Assembly (NCBI GenBank): GCA_036674765.1
Contig: JARVKI010000019.1
Location: forward strand, 453,601-517,600
Direction: 5' to 3'
DNA: 64,000 nt
Source of the DNA: Seiridium cupressi
Lineage: Eukaryota > Ascomycota > Sordariomycetes > Amphisphaeriales > Sporocadaceae
A model generated the notes under the pieces. The model was not told the DNA's origin and searched no databases. It saw only the letters and a list, made by a program, of their open reading frames with translations. The translations under genes were made by a program, and so were the position numbers. Shown in pieces: positions 22,848 to 35,016 of the stretch. Within the stretch, counting starts at the first letter, position 1, and each line of letters begins with the position of its first letter.

Positions 22848-25026
22848 TTACTGCTTCACAGCGTCTAGGAACGGGGGCATGTCCACCTCATCCAGGTATG
22901 CAGTTGTAAAACCGCCACTTTCTTGGGCCAAAGTCAAGCCACTTCCCAACCATGCGAGGTCATCATCCTTGGACCAGCTCTCATACTCAAAATCTTCCCA
23001 CCGGGGGTTTGCAAGAGCGAATCGAGCATGGACTGATGATCCTGGCCACAAAGCTATGACTCGACCATTCTCCTGGTTGCGCTTGGCCCACGACTTACAC
23101 TGCAGCAGGGGTTCTATTAGTAATTGGCATCATGTGTGATTTATGTGCAGGCTTACCGTATAAGTAAAGGTTGTCTTCGCGAAATACCGATCGAGCTGTT
23201 TCTGCCATGCGTTGAGCGCTCGGTCTCTTGAGGGGATAGTCAGTATATAGAATCGGGTATAATAATCGTTTGTGATTTACTCACGACACTGTCATTGATT
23301 TCAAATGCTCCCTTTGCAGCTTCTGGACGCATTTTATCATGAACTCGCTGGTGAACTCGATCATGTGGATGGTCGAGCCAGCACCTGGAGCGCCGTTCGG
23401 TCCCAAATAGAGGAAGAAATTGGGCATGTTCTTGGGGCACATTGAGTAGTATGCAAAAGGATCCGGATTCCACATCTCAGATAGCGTAACGCCGCCCCTT
23501 CCAGTGATAACAGCATCCTTGGACCCGAGGTTTCTAGTTCCGATGGTCAGCCTATTGCTTGTAGGTCACAGGGGTTCACAGTAACCTGGACTTACTCATC
23601 AAAGCCGGTGGCGCATACTATTACGTCGACTTCTACAAACTTGCCGTCATCGTCGAACACGCCGGTCTCGGTCACGCTCTGGGCTCCCTGGGGAATGAAC
23701 TCGACGTTGTCTTGGCATAAAGCCTCAAGATATCGTGGGCCTGGGGAGATGCGCTTGCACACAATCGGGTAGTCCGGCCGGAGGGCCTTGTAGATTTCTG
23801 GCTTCTTTGCAAGTCGCTCACGCATAGAGTTATCGGTCGCCTCGCCAAAGGCCTTGTTAGCATCGGAGCCCCTGAATGTGACCAGCTGCGCCCGGTTCAG
23901 CTGCGCCTCGATCTTGTGTCGAAAGGCGTGATACTTCTCCGGATGCTCGCGAAATTCTCGACGTTCCTCTTCTGAATGTTCAACTTCTCGAAGCATTAGC
24001 GTGGGCTCCAGGGGTCACAAATGTCAGGTCACGACTGACAATTGTCTGTACCACCTCTCGCCTTCACCTCATCCGCACCAGGGCCATTGGGCGATATCCA
24101 TGACGGCCCTCGGACGAAGTTGTGCAGGGACTTAACAATCGGCTGGATGGTAGGCACAATCTGGAGTGCGCTTGATCCGTAGCCGATGACTGCCACGCGT
24201 TTCCCCGTCACGTCATAGCTCTCATCCCAGTCAGCAGAGTGCAGTAATTTCCCCTTGAAGTCGTGGAGACCTGGAATCTTGGGCCAATCCCATGAGTTAA
24301 GAAGCCCTGTCGCTTTGATGAACACGTCGGCATAGTCTTTGATTTCCTACGCGCGAGGTGTAAGCCGTGTTACGAGGGAAAGCGGCCAGGAGAGCTTACC
24401 TGGTTATCGCTTAAACGTAACAGTGTCACTTCCCATTTCCCTTGCTCTTCCAGCCACTTGGCGCTTTTGAACTGGTGACCAAACTGTATGTATTTCAGGA
24501 CATCGTAGCGCTTTGCGACAGCTCGGAGGTATCCCAGCATCTCCTTGCCACTAGCATAGAACCTGGACCAGTCCGGATTACTAGCATATGTATACTGATA
24601 TGAGTGAGATGGGATGTCTGGAAATGGTCAGTTCCAAATCCACGGCCTCTCAGGGTCCATCTTCTCACTAACCGCATGCGAGCCCAGGATATCTAGTAGA
24701 AAAAAAAAAAAACCCTTTTGTCAATATGAAGTACAGTCACGGGGCGAGTTGAGAGAACCTCACCTGTTCTCAAACCACGTGCCTTGGAAGATATCAGTAT
24801 ACGTCCACAATCCCCATTAAATTGCAGCAATTAATGAACTTATCTCACCTCCTACATCCGTGTTCTTCTCGTAGATGGTCAAGTCCAAATTCTTTATCTT
24901 CTGGGGGAATGCGACACCCGTCTGGATACCGGACATACCAGCCCCGATGCAAATGACCTTGATCGGGGTGCATTCGTCAATGGGAATACCCCAAGGGTGA
25001 TCACCATTCGACGTTGCAGATGGCAT
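22848..25026 (-). CDS. Baeyer-Villiger-type flavin monooxygenase
   Basis: Nine exons (5' to 3'): 24849..25026, 24764..24782, 24673..24692, 24400..24617, 24055..24346, 23596..23986, 23285..23533, 23157..23226 and 22848..23099. Total 562 aa, in frame throughout. FAD Rossmann motif GAGMSG is at residues 28-33, followed by DVGGTWFENRYPGLACDIP across four exons. Then come the Baeyer-Villiger signature FKGKLLHSADWDE, the NADPH-binding GYGSSA, and a late ATGFDE. The family inserts one oxygen next to a ketone carbonyl (giving an ester or lactone) using NADPH and O2. Two successive exons of 19 and 20 nt carry the TWFENR and YPGLAC parts. A start 41 codons upstream (25149) is possible, but the 25026 start suits the usual length before the FAD motif. 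It is divergent from the PhyH gene. Confidence 0.92.
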
Positions 25027-25776
25027 TGTGGATAGACGGACTGTCTTGTAAGGGCACGAGAGAAATGGATTCTTCAGAAACGAGCAAGGCAGTCTCTTGG
25101 GGTTCAAGTTCATTGGTAGCGCACTATCTTTAATACCATTGAAGTTCATACATTTTATCTAGACGTTGGCGGAGAGCCTCTTTCGATCCAGCCATGAGGG
25201 TGCCGAGCACGGATTCCCTTGCCAAGGCGCAGACGGTCGAATGTCGGCTTTGAAGTTGGGCATCCGGTCTCTAGTTTCGGTCATCCCCCTGGAGCAGTGA
25301 GTGGACACCATCTCCAGTGATGCCCGCGCTATCAAATGGCCCCTTGGCTATCCGCGTGTCGAGATACACGTCCCGCGATCCCCACGCTAAACTGCAGTAC
25401 GGCTTTCGCGTATGCCACGACGATCTCCGCGTATGGTAACCAGCCATTCTCACGTCGGCATCTGCTACCGATGGGAACCGGTAATTGTAAGTCAGTCTCT
25501 GATGCTAGTTCTGCCCAGAATCGGACCCTGAGAGACTGTATGTTACTTTCGATGTTTCAATGTCGGGCTTGTGTAATGGAATGATACGTACATGTAGTCA
25601 TTGCAGCTTTGAGTATTAATGCATGATCCATTCCTAACCGTGATGTTGAATTGAACACAAAAGCACATGCGATTATCTTCAAGGCGCTGGGAATCAAAGT
25701 TTTATCTGGAAGTGAAAGAGGCTTATCAGCAACGTCCCCTCAAAGAGCGCTCGCAAGCTCATCAATCTAATTAAAC
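25027..25776. promoter_or_regulatory. Divergent promoter between BVMO and PhyH genes
   Basis: A 750-bp gap between head-to-head oxygenase genes. It contains a CGG-N9-CCG pair at 25456-25470, the kind of inverted half-site bound by Zn2Cys6 dimers. No gene is visible. Shared control of the two genes is inferred from the arrangement. Confidence 0.4.
25456..25470. promoter_or_regulatory. CGG-N9-CCG candidate Zn2Cys6 binding site
   Basis: CGG at 25456-25458 and CCG at 25468-25470, separated by nine bases, in the middle of the divergent promoter. Zn2Cys6 dimers commonly bind such inverted CGG half-sites. A site of this length can arise by chance; the link to the regulator at 27.0-29.5 kb is a guess. 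Confidence 0.25.
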
Positions 25777-26814
25777 ATGGCGATATCCAACACCACTATC
25801 AACGGCGCGAAGCCTGCTGCCTCGTCCGGGTTTACCATACCCATATCGGACAGCGACAGGCTAGCAGGCACAACGTCTCCCGCCACAGTTCAGAAAGGAG
25901 TCGAAACATACCATCGAGATGGCATAGTGGCGCTGACAAACGCCGTCGACCCGGAGATAGCCAAGGCCTTGAACGAGAAGATGGTAGCTGACACGGAGGA
26001 ATACATCAAGCGAAGCGACGCCCACTGGAACCAGGGCAAAGCCGCGCGCAACATATCGCAGGTCCCTCCGCTACAGAAGGAATGGATACATCAACAGATC
26101 TGGGCGAACCCGCACGCCATGGTCATCTTGGAAAACCTCCTCGGGCCCCAGCCGGAGCTACACTTCGTGAACTCCAACATTGCGCTCAGCAACCCCAACC
26201 CGAACGCGCGGCAAGCCGTCCATTCGGATGCTTACTTTGATCACCCCCATTTCCCGTGGTGCATGGTGGTGAACATCTACCTGAGCGAGGTGAATGCGCA
26301 GCGCGGCGTCACCGAGATCTGGCCGGGGACGCACACGTCCACCAAGGCAGACCATCTGGCTCCGCACCACGGCTGGATCCAACGGCACAAGTTTGTCGAG
26401 CGTGCCAAGGTCTCTCCCCCCGTGCAGCCCAGCCTGCCGGCCGGTACGGTTGTGATTCGGGACATGCGGATATGGCACGCCGGTATGCCGAACCTGACGC
26501 CGGACCCGCGCATCATGCTCACCTTCGTCTATTTTCCCAAGTACTACCGCAACCCCATGAAGATCAAGCTGCCGCTCTCCGTGCGCTCCACCGTCAACTC
26601 GTGGCCCATGGTGGACTTCGAAGCCGGAACGGAATGGGTCGATGATGGCATCGACTATCTGGGCTTGCAATTCCAGGCGAACTGGACTCAGACGGAAGCA
26701 GGCCTCGTCGCAGGAGGCGCAAACGGTGTCACTTCTGGAGGCAAGGAAGATGTCGAGGTCTTAGAGCCTACGGTGCAGAGGGAGAACTACTGGGTCGCTG
26801 GTGACGTTGAATGA
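25777..26814 (+). CDS. Phytanoyl-CoA dioxygenase (PhyH) family Fe(II)/2-oxoglutarate oxygenase
   Basis: Single exon, 345 aa, starting at the first ATG. The iron-binding facial triad is visible: His149 and Asp151 in VHSDAYFD, and distal His234 in IWHAGMPN. Arg245 in DPRIMLTF is the likely 2-oxoglutarate carboxylate binder. The family hydroxylates or desaturates small molecules with Fe(II), O2 and 2-oxoglutarate; fungal members often act in terpenoid or meroterpenoid tailoring. The gene is intronless and GC-rich compared with its intron-rich neighbours. It is divergent from the BVMO gene, which suggests the two act on one substrate. The final 40 residues are a low-similarity Gly/Glu-rich tail. 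Confidence 0.92.
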   Translation: MAISNTTINGAKPAASSGFTIPISDSDRLAGTTSPATVQKGVETYHRDGIVALTNAVDPEIAKALNEKMVADTEEYIKRSDAHWNQGKAARNISQVPPLQKEWIHQQIWANPHAMVILENLLGPQPELHFVNSNIALSNPNPNARQAVHSDAYFDHPHFPWCMVVNIYLSEVNAQRGVTEIWPGTHTSTKADHLAPHHGWIQRHKFVERAKVSPPVQPSLPAGTVVIRDMRIWHAGMPNLTPDPRIMLTFVYFPKYYRNPMKIKLPLSVRSTVNSWPMVDFEAGTEWVDDGIDYLGLQFQANWTQTEAGLVAGGANGVTSGGKEDVEVLEPTVQRENYWVAGDVE

Positions 26815-27034
26815 GCCGGCCTTTTAAGTCGATTCCGTATCATACCCAAGGGGGTTCACAGATGTAACCAAAGTAGCTTCATATCTGTTTCATACCTCCA
26901 TGGCGACAGTGCATATCTATGTAGATAGTATTCATACTTTCGTCAAAGATATTAACGAGGTCTCTGCCACCTGGGACACCGTACAGATAGGGGCAATTTG
27001 AACTGGATGGAATTTTGACATTATTTTCATATTG

Positions 27035-29497
27035 CTACGTTGACACATTTACAGACAATGGCGCAAGACATGGTAACGCATCTCGTGGCGTCTCTGCCAA
27101 CTTCTCCTTCAGACGTAAACTCATGAAAGCCAGCGACGGGCTTGTGTGCGATAACTCCTCGATCGCCGTACTTGCCTTTTCAATGCAAAGGAAAACAACA
27201 TGGCAGGACACCCCATCGTGAGCGCTACAGCAGATGTTCGATATGGTGATAGCTTTCAGAGCCGCGATCGTGTATGCAAAGACCCTGTAAATGATAATAA
27301 TCATGTCAGCAATTGCAGACGAGAGAAATGCGTGGCGATGAAAATCATACCTTGCACCCATCTCCCACATATTTGGTTGGGCGTTGGCACCATCGAGGAA
27401 ACAAATGGCTGTAGGGATGAATCGCGCGTAGGCTTCGAAAAAGTTGCTACAGCCTTGAAGCAGAATAGGGTCCATGTGCATCCGAACACCCCCTTTGGCA
27501 GATATGCGAATGGCTTGGACCGCAGCAGGCCAGTATATGGACGCTCTGCAAGAATGGTATTGGGCGCATAGATACATAGGAAGACTAGCACCGGTGTCCC
27601 GTTTTTCGACTTGGACTGCTGCGGCGTTGAAGTTGTTCGCAAAGATGTCTAATACGTCGTAGTTGGAGCTGCTTGAAAAGGGTGTTTGTATGGCGGGCCC
27701 AGTCTCGAAATGCATTGAAGGCGGCAGAAGGTTATGCCACTCATTGAGCTGAGACTCCATCTCCGCCGCTATAATCGGTGCGAAAACGACACCTTCTACT
27801 GCAAGGTCAGGTGAAATTGCGGTTCCGCAGCGTCGCAGCATCCGGCGAATTGCAATCTCGGCGAGAAAATACTCCTGTGATATCTTGGCAAGATTCTTGA
27901 TCTCGCGGGGAATCTCAACAGAAGGTGATGAGGCGGGGCTTGGCTCTTGACTTCTCAATATCGGGGTAGAGGTTGCTGGAGATGTATGGGTCTCATTCCA
28001 GTCACAGAAACTGCTTGGAAGCCCAACTTCTTCGCTCAGACTCCATATCCCACTCTCAGCCAGGTCTATTTGGATGGCAAGTTCACTTGATAATTGTGTG
28101 AGTATCATAGCACAGATTGGGTTGTGAGATGGACAAGGTACCTTTCGAGGAACAGGATAGCCCAGTATGTCCTCGCAACCTGTTCCAACTCGTGGTTCCA
28201 AGAATTCAAATGCAGACTGCAGAACTGTCAGTGCGTGTTGTGCGACAGGGCGAGCTGAGAGTTGAGGACCTTTTCCACAGGTTCTGGATTTTTATGGAGG
28301 CAGTAGATGCCAGATCATGCGCTTGGAAAGGTCTCATAAGGCAATAGTAATACACGCTTTCGTATGTCAGCAAAGCACGCCATGGGCTGACCCGAAAAGG
28401 GCACAAACCTGAGAATAACGAGACACTGGATGGAAACGACATCCGCTCGCAATATTATGGTGGGTAGCATTGCTATGGCCTGGGAGATGTATCCAGTTGA
28501 GGACCCAGGCGAGCTCCCTGACATTGACTCTGACACGAAAGCCCCAAGACCAGCGACTGTAAGTACCAAGCATGTTTTAGATGATCTCGCATCGCCTTCC
28601 GATAGGACGTCGCGATATTCAGCTACAAAGGAAGGCTTGAGAATAGGAAACCAGGGGTAGATATGTAACATAAAAGCAGTGACAGCACTGTTCTCGGTTA
28701 GTGGGATTTGTGACCCAGGGGACTACCCACCTACTCACTCTTCTATGTTCTCTCTTTGGAGCATGAAGAATCGGGAAGAACTTGCAGCTGAGAGGTCGGA
28801 TTCGTTCTCTCGCTCGATTGCGACTATACTCTTGGCCAGGTTGCCATCCAAGCCGACCAGCGACATGAAGGATCCGGTCTGGAGTGTCATGAAAGGAAAG
28901 CCCTGCAAGTAGGCCGGGAAAGACGTGGTATACATGCCTCCCGTGGCAACTTCCTTCATGACTCCATTCATACTGGTGAAACCGTCGAACGGCCGTGCCG
29001 CCGGCGGTTGTGCACCATTTTGCGAGAGGCGTTGCCCAAGAGCTTCTAGTTCCTTGCGAATGGCCGAAATGTCCTGCTCGACTCTGTGCTGGTCAGTGAC
29101 ATGGGATGAACGACGTAGCTTCAATCAAGAAGCAATGACGGTAGACGAACTTGGAAGGCGCCGGCTCGGGAAGGGCTCTATAGGTGCACTCTAGGTTATG
29201 TTGCTACATGACAGACTTTCTTAGCTACATCCGTCGGACTGTCGATGATGCGGCTCATACCTGACAGTACCAGCAAACCGTGCGGCCATCGCATTTTGTT
29301 CTCCTCGTGCGGCAGACCTCGCAAGCGACAGCGGACCGTCGTTTGGCATACGTGGTGCGTTTCCTGGCGGATGGATTACCGCCCGGCTCATGTCTGCGCT
29401 TGTTGTTGGACGATGAAGCATCGATCTCGGGCCCGTCATCGTCGGCAGACTCTGGGGAAAGCGCGGGCGGGCCCCCCTGGCCGGGTTCCGAAGACAT
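27035..29497 (-). CDS. Zn(II)2Cys6 fungal transcription factor, likely cluster regulator
   Basis: Eight exons (5' to 3'): 29261..29497, 29151..29203, 28739..29083, 28409..28687, 28270..28356, 28142..28216, 27351..28085 and 27035..27284, together 686 aa in one frame. The zinc cluster is C-x2-C-x6-C-x5-C-x2-C-x6-C (ACEVCRTRRTKCDG, then CWYC, then LEC) and spans the first splice. The helix VEQDISAIRKELEALGQRL looks like a dimerisation coiled coil. The fungal_trans domain begins near YPWFPILKPSF and includes ARTYWAILFLESELAIQIDL. The start at 29497 is the first ATG in the zinc-cluster frame; a more upstream exon starting near 29608 cannot be excluded. The donor at 28269 (gtcctc) is weak. Position between the BVMO/PhyH pair and the DUF1479/MFS pair suggests it controls these genes (inference). 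Confidence 0.87.
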
Positions 29498-31013
29498 GTT
29501 GTCGAAGCCCGGGGGTAGAGTTCGCCCAGGCGGAGGCACATATGTCTGGACCTGGACAGAAGAGCCGACTTACGCGATGGGGTTCCTGGGCTGTATGAAT
29601 CAGTGACCATCGGAGGGTGCGTGTGCAGTCGACTTGTTCCCGTGCTCCGACATGGTAGTACGCATGCGAGCCTCCTATCTACGGATTGCCGTGGAGTTGT
29701 ATGTACTTATCCGCCTGGTGGGGGCTCTGGTGGATCGGCACATCTCCAAGACTCCAACCCTCCCCTTGCCTCTCTCCACATCTCAGATTCGCATGGAGAG
29801 TGGATACAGATAACCGATTACCGTACGTACAGGTAGTATACTGCAGCCCGCCCGCGGGGGAAGTTGAAGGAAATGCAAGGACCCACATCCTTATCTCCCA
29901 CGATACCACGCCGGCACTAACGCTGTAACTTCTTGCCTTGTTTATTCGCTTAGGGATCAACTACGGTACAGCGTTGACGACAATATAAGTCTGTAAATTG
30001 GGTATGCGTTGTACATGGGGTCGTCGCTCACCTCGTTTCCAAGCCATTTTTCCCTCGTGGAAGCCTGCTCATGAGCTGACTACAGTGGCTATTGGCGGGT
30101 TTTAACGTCAAGTAGATCGTGGTGCCGTATATAAACATCGTCTAAGCACCCTAGGAAGTCTTATCTTTTTTATACCCTGGATCGGCGGCTATCTTGGGAT
30201 CAAGCTATGATCATCGGTTTCGACCTCTTCTCGACTCCAGAAAAGTTGAAGTCCAATAATACATGGTCCTCAGTAATCTTGAAGGTCATTGATGAGGTTG
30301 TGATGTTCGGGGGATCATGTATCTCTCCAACACTCTGCCCGATTGGGTATCTCGTAAACTTCATGGTCTTCCCCCAACCGAGAATCTCAAATTTATTAGC
30401 CAAAACAAGCAAAACCATCCACAAAAGGAAATCAGCGTTCAGTTCTCTATTCAGACAGCCTAGGCGTCTTTCATTGACGCGTCGTCGTTGCTGAATCATG
30501 GAGTGATGCTATCATCGAGTACGGGGGTATAAAAGATTGCCGGGTATGGACCAAGGGCCTGCATGCATTTTCTCCAGATGCTAGGGCTGCCTAGCTGCGC
30601 AGTTGCGCCAATGGTAACCAAATGGGCCAGGTATTCAGACCCTGCATGAACATCTACTAGTAGGTCACCACCCTAGATCATTGCCACATCCCCCGCGGGC
30701 AGCTAAAACAGGGCACACGTGGTCCACGCTGATAATGCTGCGATGCTTCTGCAATATATTTGGGGGCAGATCATACTCCAATGAAGCACATACCCTGAAT
30801 GCTTTGTCAAGGGAATTAAAACTGCCACGAGGCTTGTGAAATTATATAGGCATCCGATTCCTACAGGACTAAAATTCCGTCACTCGCAGTGGGATCAAAA
30901 CCATATGATGCTCGTAGTCCGCAGAAGTGTATTTCTGCAATTCAAATCTTTGCTACAGAGAAAACTGTTTATCGATACGGCTGGATGATATTATTTACAT
31001 AATTCATGTCACT
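29498..31013. other. Intergenic, regulator promoter and DUF1479 3' flank
   Basis: About 1.5 kb. The part next to 29497 should hold the regulator promoter. Open frames of 95-99 codons lie on both strands over 30200-30499, without a known domain. Nothing else is visible. Confidence 0.4.
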
Positions 31014-32425
31014 TTACAGCCCGAAGCCCATTGCCCGACGGCCTGCATCGCCAGCAATGACGCTCTCTCCAACGTAGCCCTTCAGTGTTTTCTCGTTGAT
31101 ACCGGCCTTGAAATCTTCCAGTGGCTCTCCAGCCAAGAAGTCCTTCAGCTGCTGCTTCACATATCGCGCGTTGGCCGGAGTTGTCGGGGTTGCCGCAATG
31201 TAGGCTACGGAGGAATCATGTGCGCCTCGATGCTCGAGCTCGACGGCGTGGACCATCTGATAATCACGTTAGACCTGATAGTATGATAAATAGCCAAGAA
31301 CTTACATCGCAATGCCACCAGATTGTGTCTCCAGGGGTCATGGTTGGAATTGTCACCAGACAGTCCTTGAGACGCAAGTGCGGGTGGGACGAATCACTCA
31401 AAAGCTGACTTCCAGATTTAGATGATCCAGGGAACCAGCTCTGTTCGGCGTCGAACTTCCACTTCGCAGCGTCCATAATATCGTTCGGCTGGCTCGGAGG
31501 CGTGAAGAAGGGACGCAGTAGCAGGTACGCAATGGCCAGCTTTGGCGACGGGTACAAAAGAAGGCTCCCTTCGCCCGCACCGGCCCTCGTCAATGCCGTC
31601 CAGCCCTGGAAGGCTCTGAACACCGACGACTGGTGGGTACCCTCGTGAAACAAGGCTTGGTTCGCATCCTTGCGTCGAGTCAAATCATACATCTTGTGCT
31701 TTTGCGGCTCCCCGGAGAAGATGGCATCGTATACGTTAACGTATCCTGTGTCGGCCCACCGGCAGAGGTTGCCGGCGTCGATATGGGGACACAGGCCGTC
31801 GAGCGGCAGGCCAGGCGGTCGGATTCGTACGGCATCAGCGTATACCAAGGGTTCCGGCGAGGTAGACCCGCTGTCATCTTCCCACCAGCTGTTCAACTCT
31901 TTCTGCACTCGCATGTGGTTCGGGTGACTGCGGATGGCCATCTGTGTGGGCGACCAGTACAATCGTAGAATCGCAGGCTTCGCCTCGGGCCAGCCTAGGG
32001 GTTTGATTAATGAATTGAGTAGCCAAGTATCGAACCCTGAGGTACACACCCGTGATTTTGTCGCGGTTGTCAGTCACCAATTTATTCAAATCGTGGAAAT
32101 GTGCGTTTGCTTCCTCCGTGTGAATGACACCACGGATGACGAAACAGCCAACCGTCTGCATCTTGGTTCTAGCTTCTGTGCTGAGGTCGCAAAAATCCTC
32201 GAAAGAAATCTCGGGAATCATTGCGGTTCCTTTTTCGGCGATTTCGTCTGTAGCTGTTGCCAATTCCTTGCACACCTCGAGCCAGCCTTTCCGAATTGCT
32301 ACCTCGCCATACTTCTCTGTTATGGCCTTCTTGTAGCTAAGCAATTCCTCGTGATTCTTAGGAAGTGCTTCAGGCGCTGTAAACTCAGGCCATAGAGGCC
32401 ACTCCTCGAGTCTGCCTGGCGACAT
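31014..32425 (-). CDS. DUF1479 family protein (YbiU-like putative non-haem iron oxygenase)
   Basis: Three exons (5' to 3'): 32050..32425, 31306..31994 and 31014..31256, giving 435 aa in frame. It begins MSPGRLEEWPLWPEF. Middle motifs are LRLYWSPTQ, VRIRPPG, and PHIDAGNLCRWAD with a His196-x-Asp198 pair. Near the C-terminus, across the second splice, is WWHCDMVHAVE, which can supply the distal His. This layout is that of DUF1479, a cupin-fold family thought to be Fe(II)/2-oxoglutarate-dependent-like; the biochemical role is not established as far as I know. It is divergent from a sugar-type MFS transporter, and with the PhyH gene makes two iron-oxygenase-like proteins in one cluster. Confidence 0.87.
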
Positions 32426-33242
32426 GGTGATGGGTGTCCAAGAAAGCAATACAAGTGATTACAAAGTCGATGGCGAAGTGTTACAACCGTGAGAGCTACG
32501 CTGTGGACGTTGATATAGGCATCTTTCACATTCACATACTCGATACTGTCATAGATATGGTGTTGATTGATAGTCGTCAAGTGGTGTAACCTACCTTGGC
32601 TCACAACATGTACATGCGCGGAACGTGTTGTTCTGTTCCGCGATACTCGAATCCCACGTGATCGGAACCTTCCATCTATTTCCGCTAGCGGCTCGCATTG
32701 GGTCTAGAAGCTTAACAATACCCAAACAGACTTCCGGCCTATCAAGACCAGGTTCCTCAAGATTAGAAGATCGCCAAATGGCTTCCACTTCCACCGTAGC
32801 TACTAGTGCCGACACCTTATGAATAAGGGCGTCTCCACCCTCTACTCTCTGATTTGGGAGTTGGAAATTGACCACACAGGAGCAGGATGTTTATCATCGT
32901 AGTTGTTCTACATCGCAGCTGAATTATCATCTTCCAGGCTATTGAGCAAACAGAAGAAACAAGTAGTACTCGGCATCGGTTACCTAGATACACGACCGGG
33001 AGGAAGTTGCCGATATTTCGAACTAGATAACGGAACCCACCCGATATAATGTCTATACCACCCTTGATCCAAAGATAAGACCCTTGAGGATCAATAAGAT
33101 TCAAGATAATGCTTGGAGTCCAGCCCTGTATAAGTGTATAAGGTCCAGGGTGGGCTTTGATACCCAGACTTCACTTTCAACTTCTCCCTCCATCAGCCAA
33201 TTCTGCCTTCAAGACGCAAGAAAAGGCACGACAACTTACGTC
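32426..33242. promoter_or_regulatory. Divergent promoter between DUF1479 and MFS genes
   Basis: An 817-bp gap between head-to-head genes, with no gene in it. Scattered CGG and CCG triplets (for example CGG-N7-CCG near 33024-33036) are possible Zn2Cys6 half-sites but are not convincing alone. Confidence 0.35.
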
Positions 33243-35016
33243 ATGGCGAGGACTGGAGTGCCCGACCGCGTGACGCGCAATACGCCGTTGCTCAATGGGT
33301 TGCTGGTCTTGGCCTCGACTATCATGGCCAGCGTAAGTGGTTATAATCTTTGGGGGAATGAATTACACAGCTGACATTTGACAAAGACCCTTGGCTATGA
33401 TAGTTCGATGATGTTCGTTTGCCCAACAAGCCCCGTACAGAAACCGTCTAACGCTATCGATCCAGGAACGGGTTGAACATTCTGTCTTCCTACAAAGACT
33501 ACTTTCGCCTCACCACTGCGACTAATGGACTGTTGACCGCCAGTATTTACATTGGCCATATCATAGCCTCTCTCATGGTGGGAGCTTTGTGCGACCGCTG
33601 GGGACGGAAGCCCGTTTTGTACTTCTCCGGCTACATTACCCTTGTCGGAGTTGCCTTGCAGACAGGAGCCGTTCACATTTCCATGTTCTTAATTGGACGG
33701 ATCATTGTTGGATTTGGTACGGGCTTGTCAGGCTCAGCTGGGCCGTCTTATCTGGCCGAAACCACATCCTACAAGTTCCGTCCCTATGCACTTGGATCCT
33801 TCTTTGATTGCTTCTTTGTCGGTAAGTGAGCTATACTCGCAAAGCAGTGGGGATATGTTCTAACAGGAGCCCTGGTGCGCAGGTGGCCTCGTCGCCTCCG
33901 GTGTCATTTATCGCACAGAGAAGATTGACAGCACGTGGTCATGGCGCATCCCGTCACTGATCCAGGCTTTCTGGAGCATCATCAGCATCGCAATCCTCCC
34001 TTTCGTTCCCGAATCTCCACGATGGCTATTCTACCAGGGTCGCTCCCAAGAGGCTTTGACGGCACTTGCTGCATCCCACTCGAATGGCGATGAGACAAAT
34101 CCGGTCACTCTGGCTCAGTTCCAGCAGATTGAGGATACTCTTACATATGAGAAATCTCTCGGGAAAATGCCCAACCTCATCCAGGCTTTCAAAGGAAAGT
34201 CCAACCGAAAGAGGCTGCTTCTCGCATTATCCACCGCTGTGATTGCGCAGTTGTCCGGTAAGTCTTGGCTTCTCGTAGCGGCCAAGTGGCCTTATATAAC
34301 TTGAAGCTAACATGATTGGTTACGCAGCCAATAATGTCATTACTTACTACCTGGGTGACATGCTTGACGCGGCGGGCGTGACGGATGCAACCACGCAACT
34401 GGAAATCAACGTCATTCTCAATGCCTTCTCGCTGGTTGTCTGCATTGTTGGTACCGCCTTGGTAGATAAGATCGGTCGGAGACGTCTCGCCCTCACTGTC
34501 ACCTCTCTCCTCGTTGTCTTCGTCTTCCTGATCGGAGCCCTGACAAAGATATACGGCGCTGGCGGATCGACATCCGGAATATATGCCACCGTGGCCATGA
34601 TCTTCCTCTTTCAAGGATGCTATGCCTTCGGCTGGACCCCTCTCAGTGTCCTATATCCGCCAGAGGTGCTCTCGTACAGCATTCGTGCGAACGGCATGGG
34701 TCTTTACATGTTCGGCCTAAGTGGGACAATTCTTCTCGTTGCAATGGCATTCCCAATTGCACTGGAACGCATCGGATGGAAGTTGTACATGATCAATGGC
34801 GCCTGGGATGTCCTGTGTGTCATATTCATCTACTTCTATTGGGTTGAGACGAAGGGCAAAACTTTGGAAGAGATCGACGAGGCTATCACGGGCGAAAAGC
34901 ATACGGATGTCCCTGATATCGACTTGTTCAGCCGTGGAGAGGTCAGCCTGGAGAAGGGGGTTATCGTGGGGCTGGAAGCGCACTCTGTGCAGCAAGTTGT
35001 AGAGAAAAAGTCTTGA
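33243..35016 (+). CDS. MFS sugar-porter-family transporter (hexose/lactose-permease-like)
   Basis: Five exons: 33243..33332, 33387..33412, 33466..33821, 33883..34257 and 34328..35016, giving 511 aa in frame. Family signatures are all present: GYDSSMMNGL at the end of TM1, GALCDRWGRKP in loop 2-3, PESPRWLF before the central loop, DKIGRRR in loop 8-9, and ETKGKTLEEID after TM12. About 12 membrane helices are expected in the plasma membrane. The second exon is only 26 nt and carries part of the TM1 signature. The family imports sugars or related polyols by proton symport; the specific substrate cannot be read. It shares a divergent promoter with the DUF1479 gene. Confidence 0.94.

Noticed and set aside
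30200..30499. 99-codon minus-strand frame with an ATG and a somewhat protein-like C-terminus
   Set aside because: Overlapped on the other strand by an equally long frame, and no domain is recognised.
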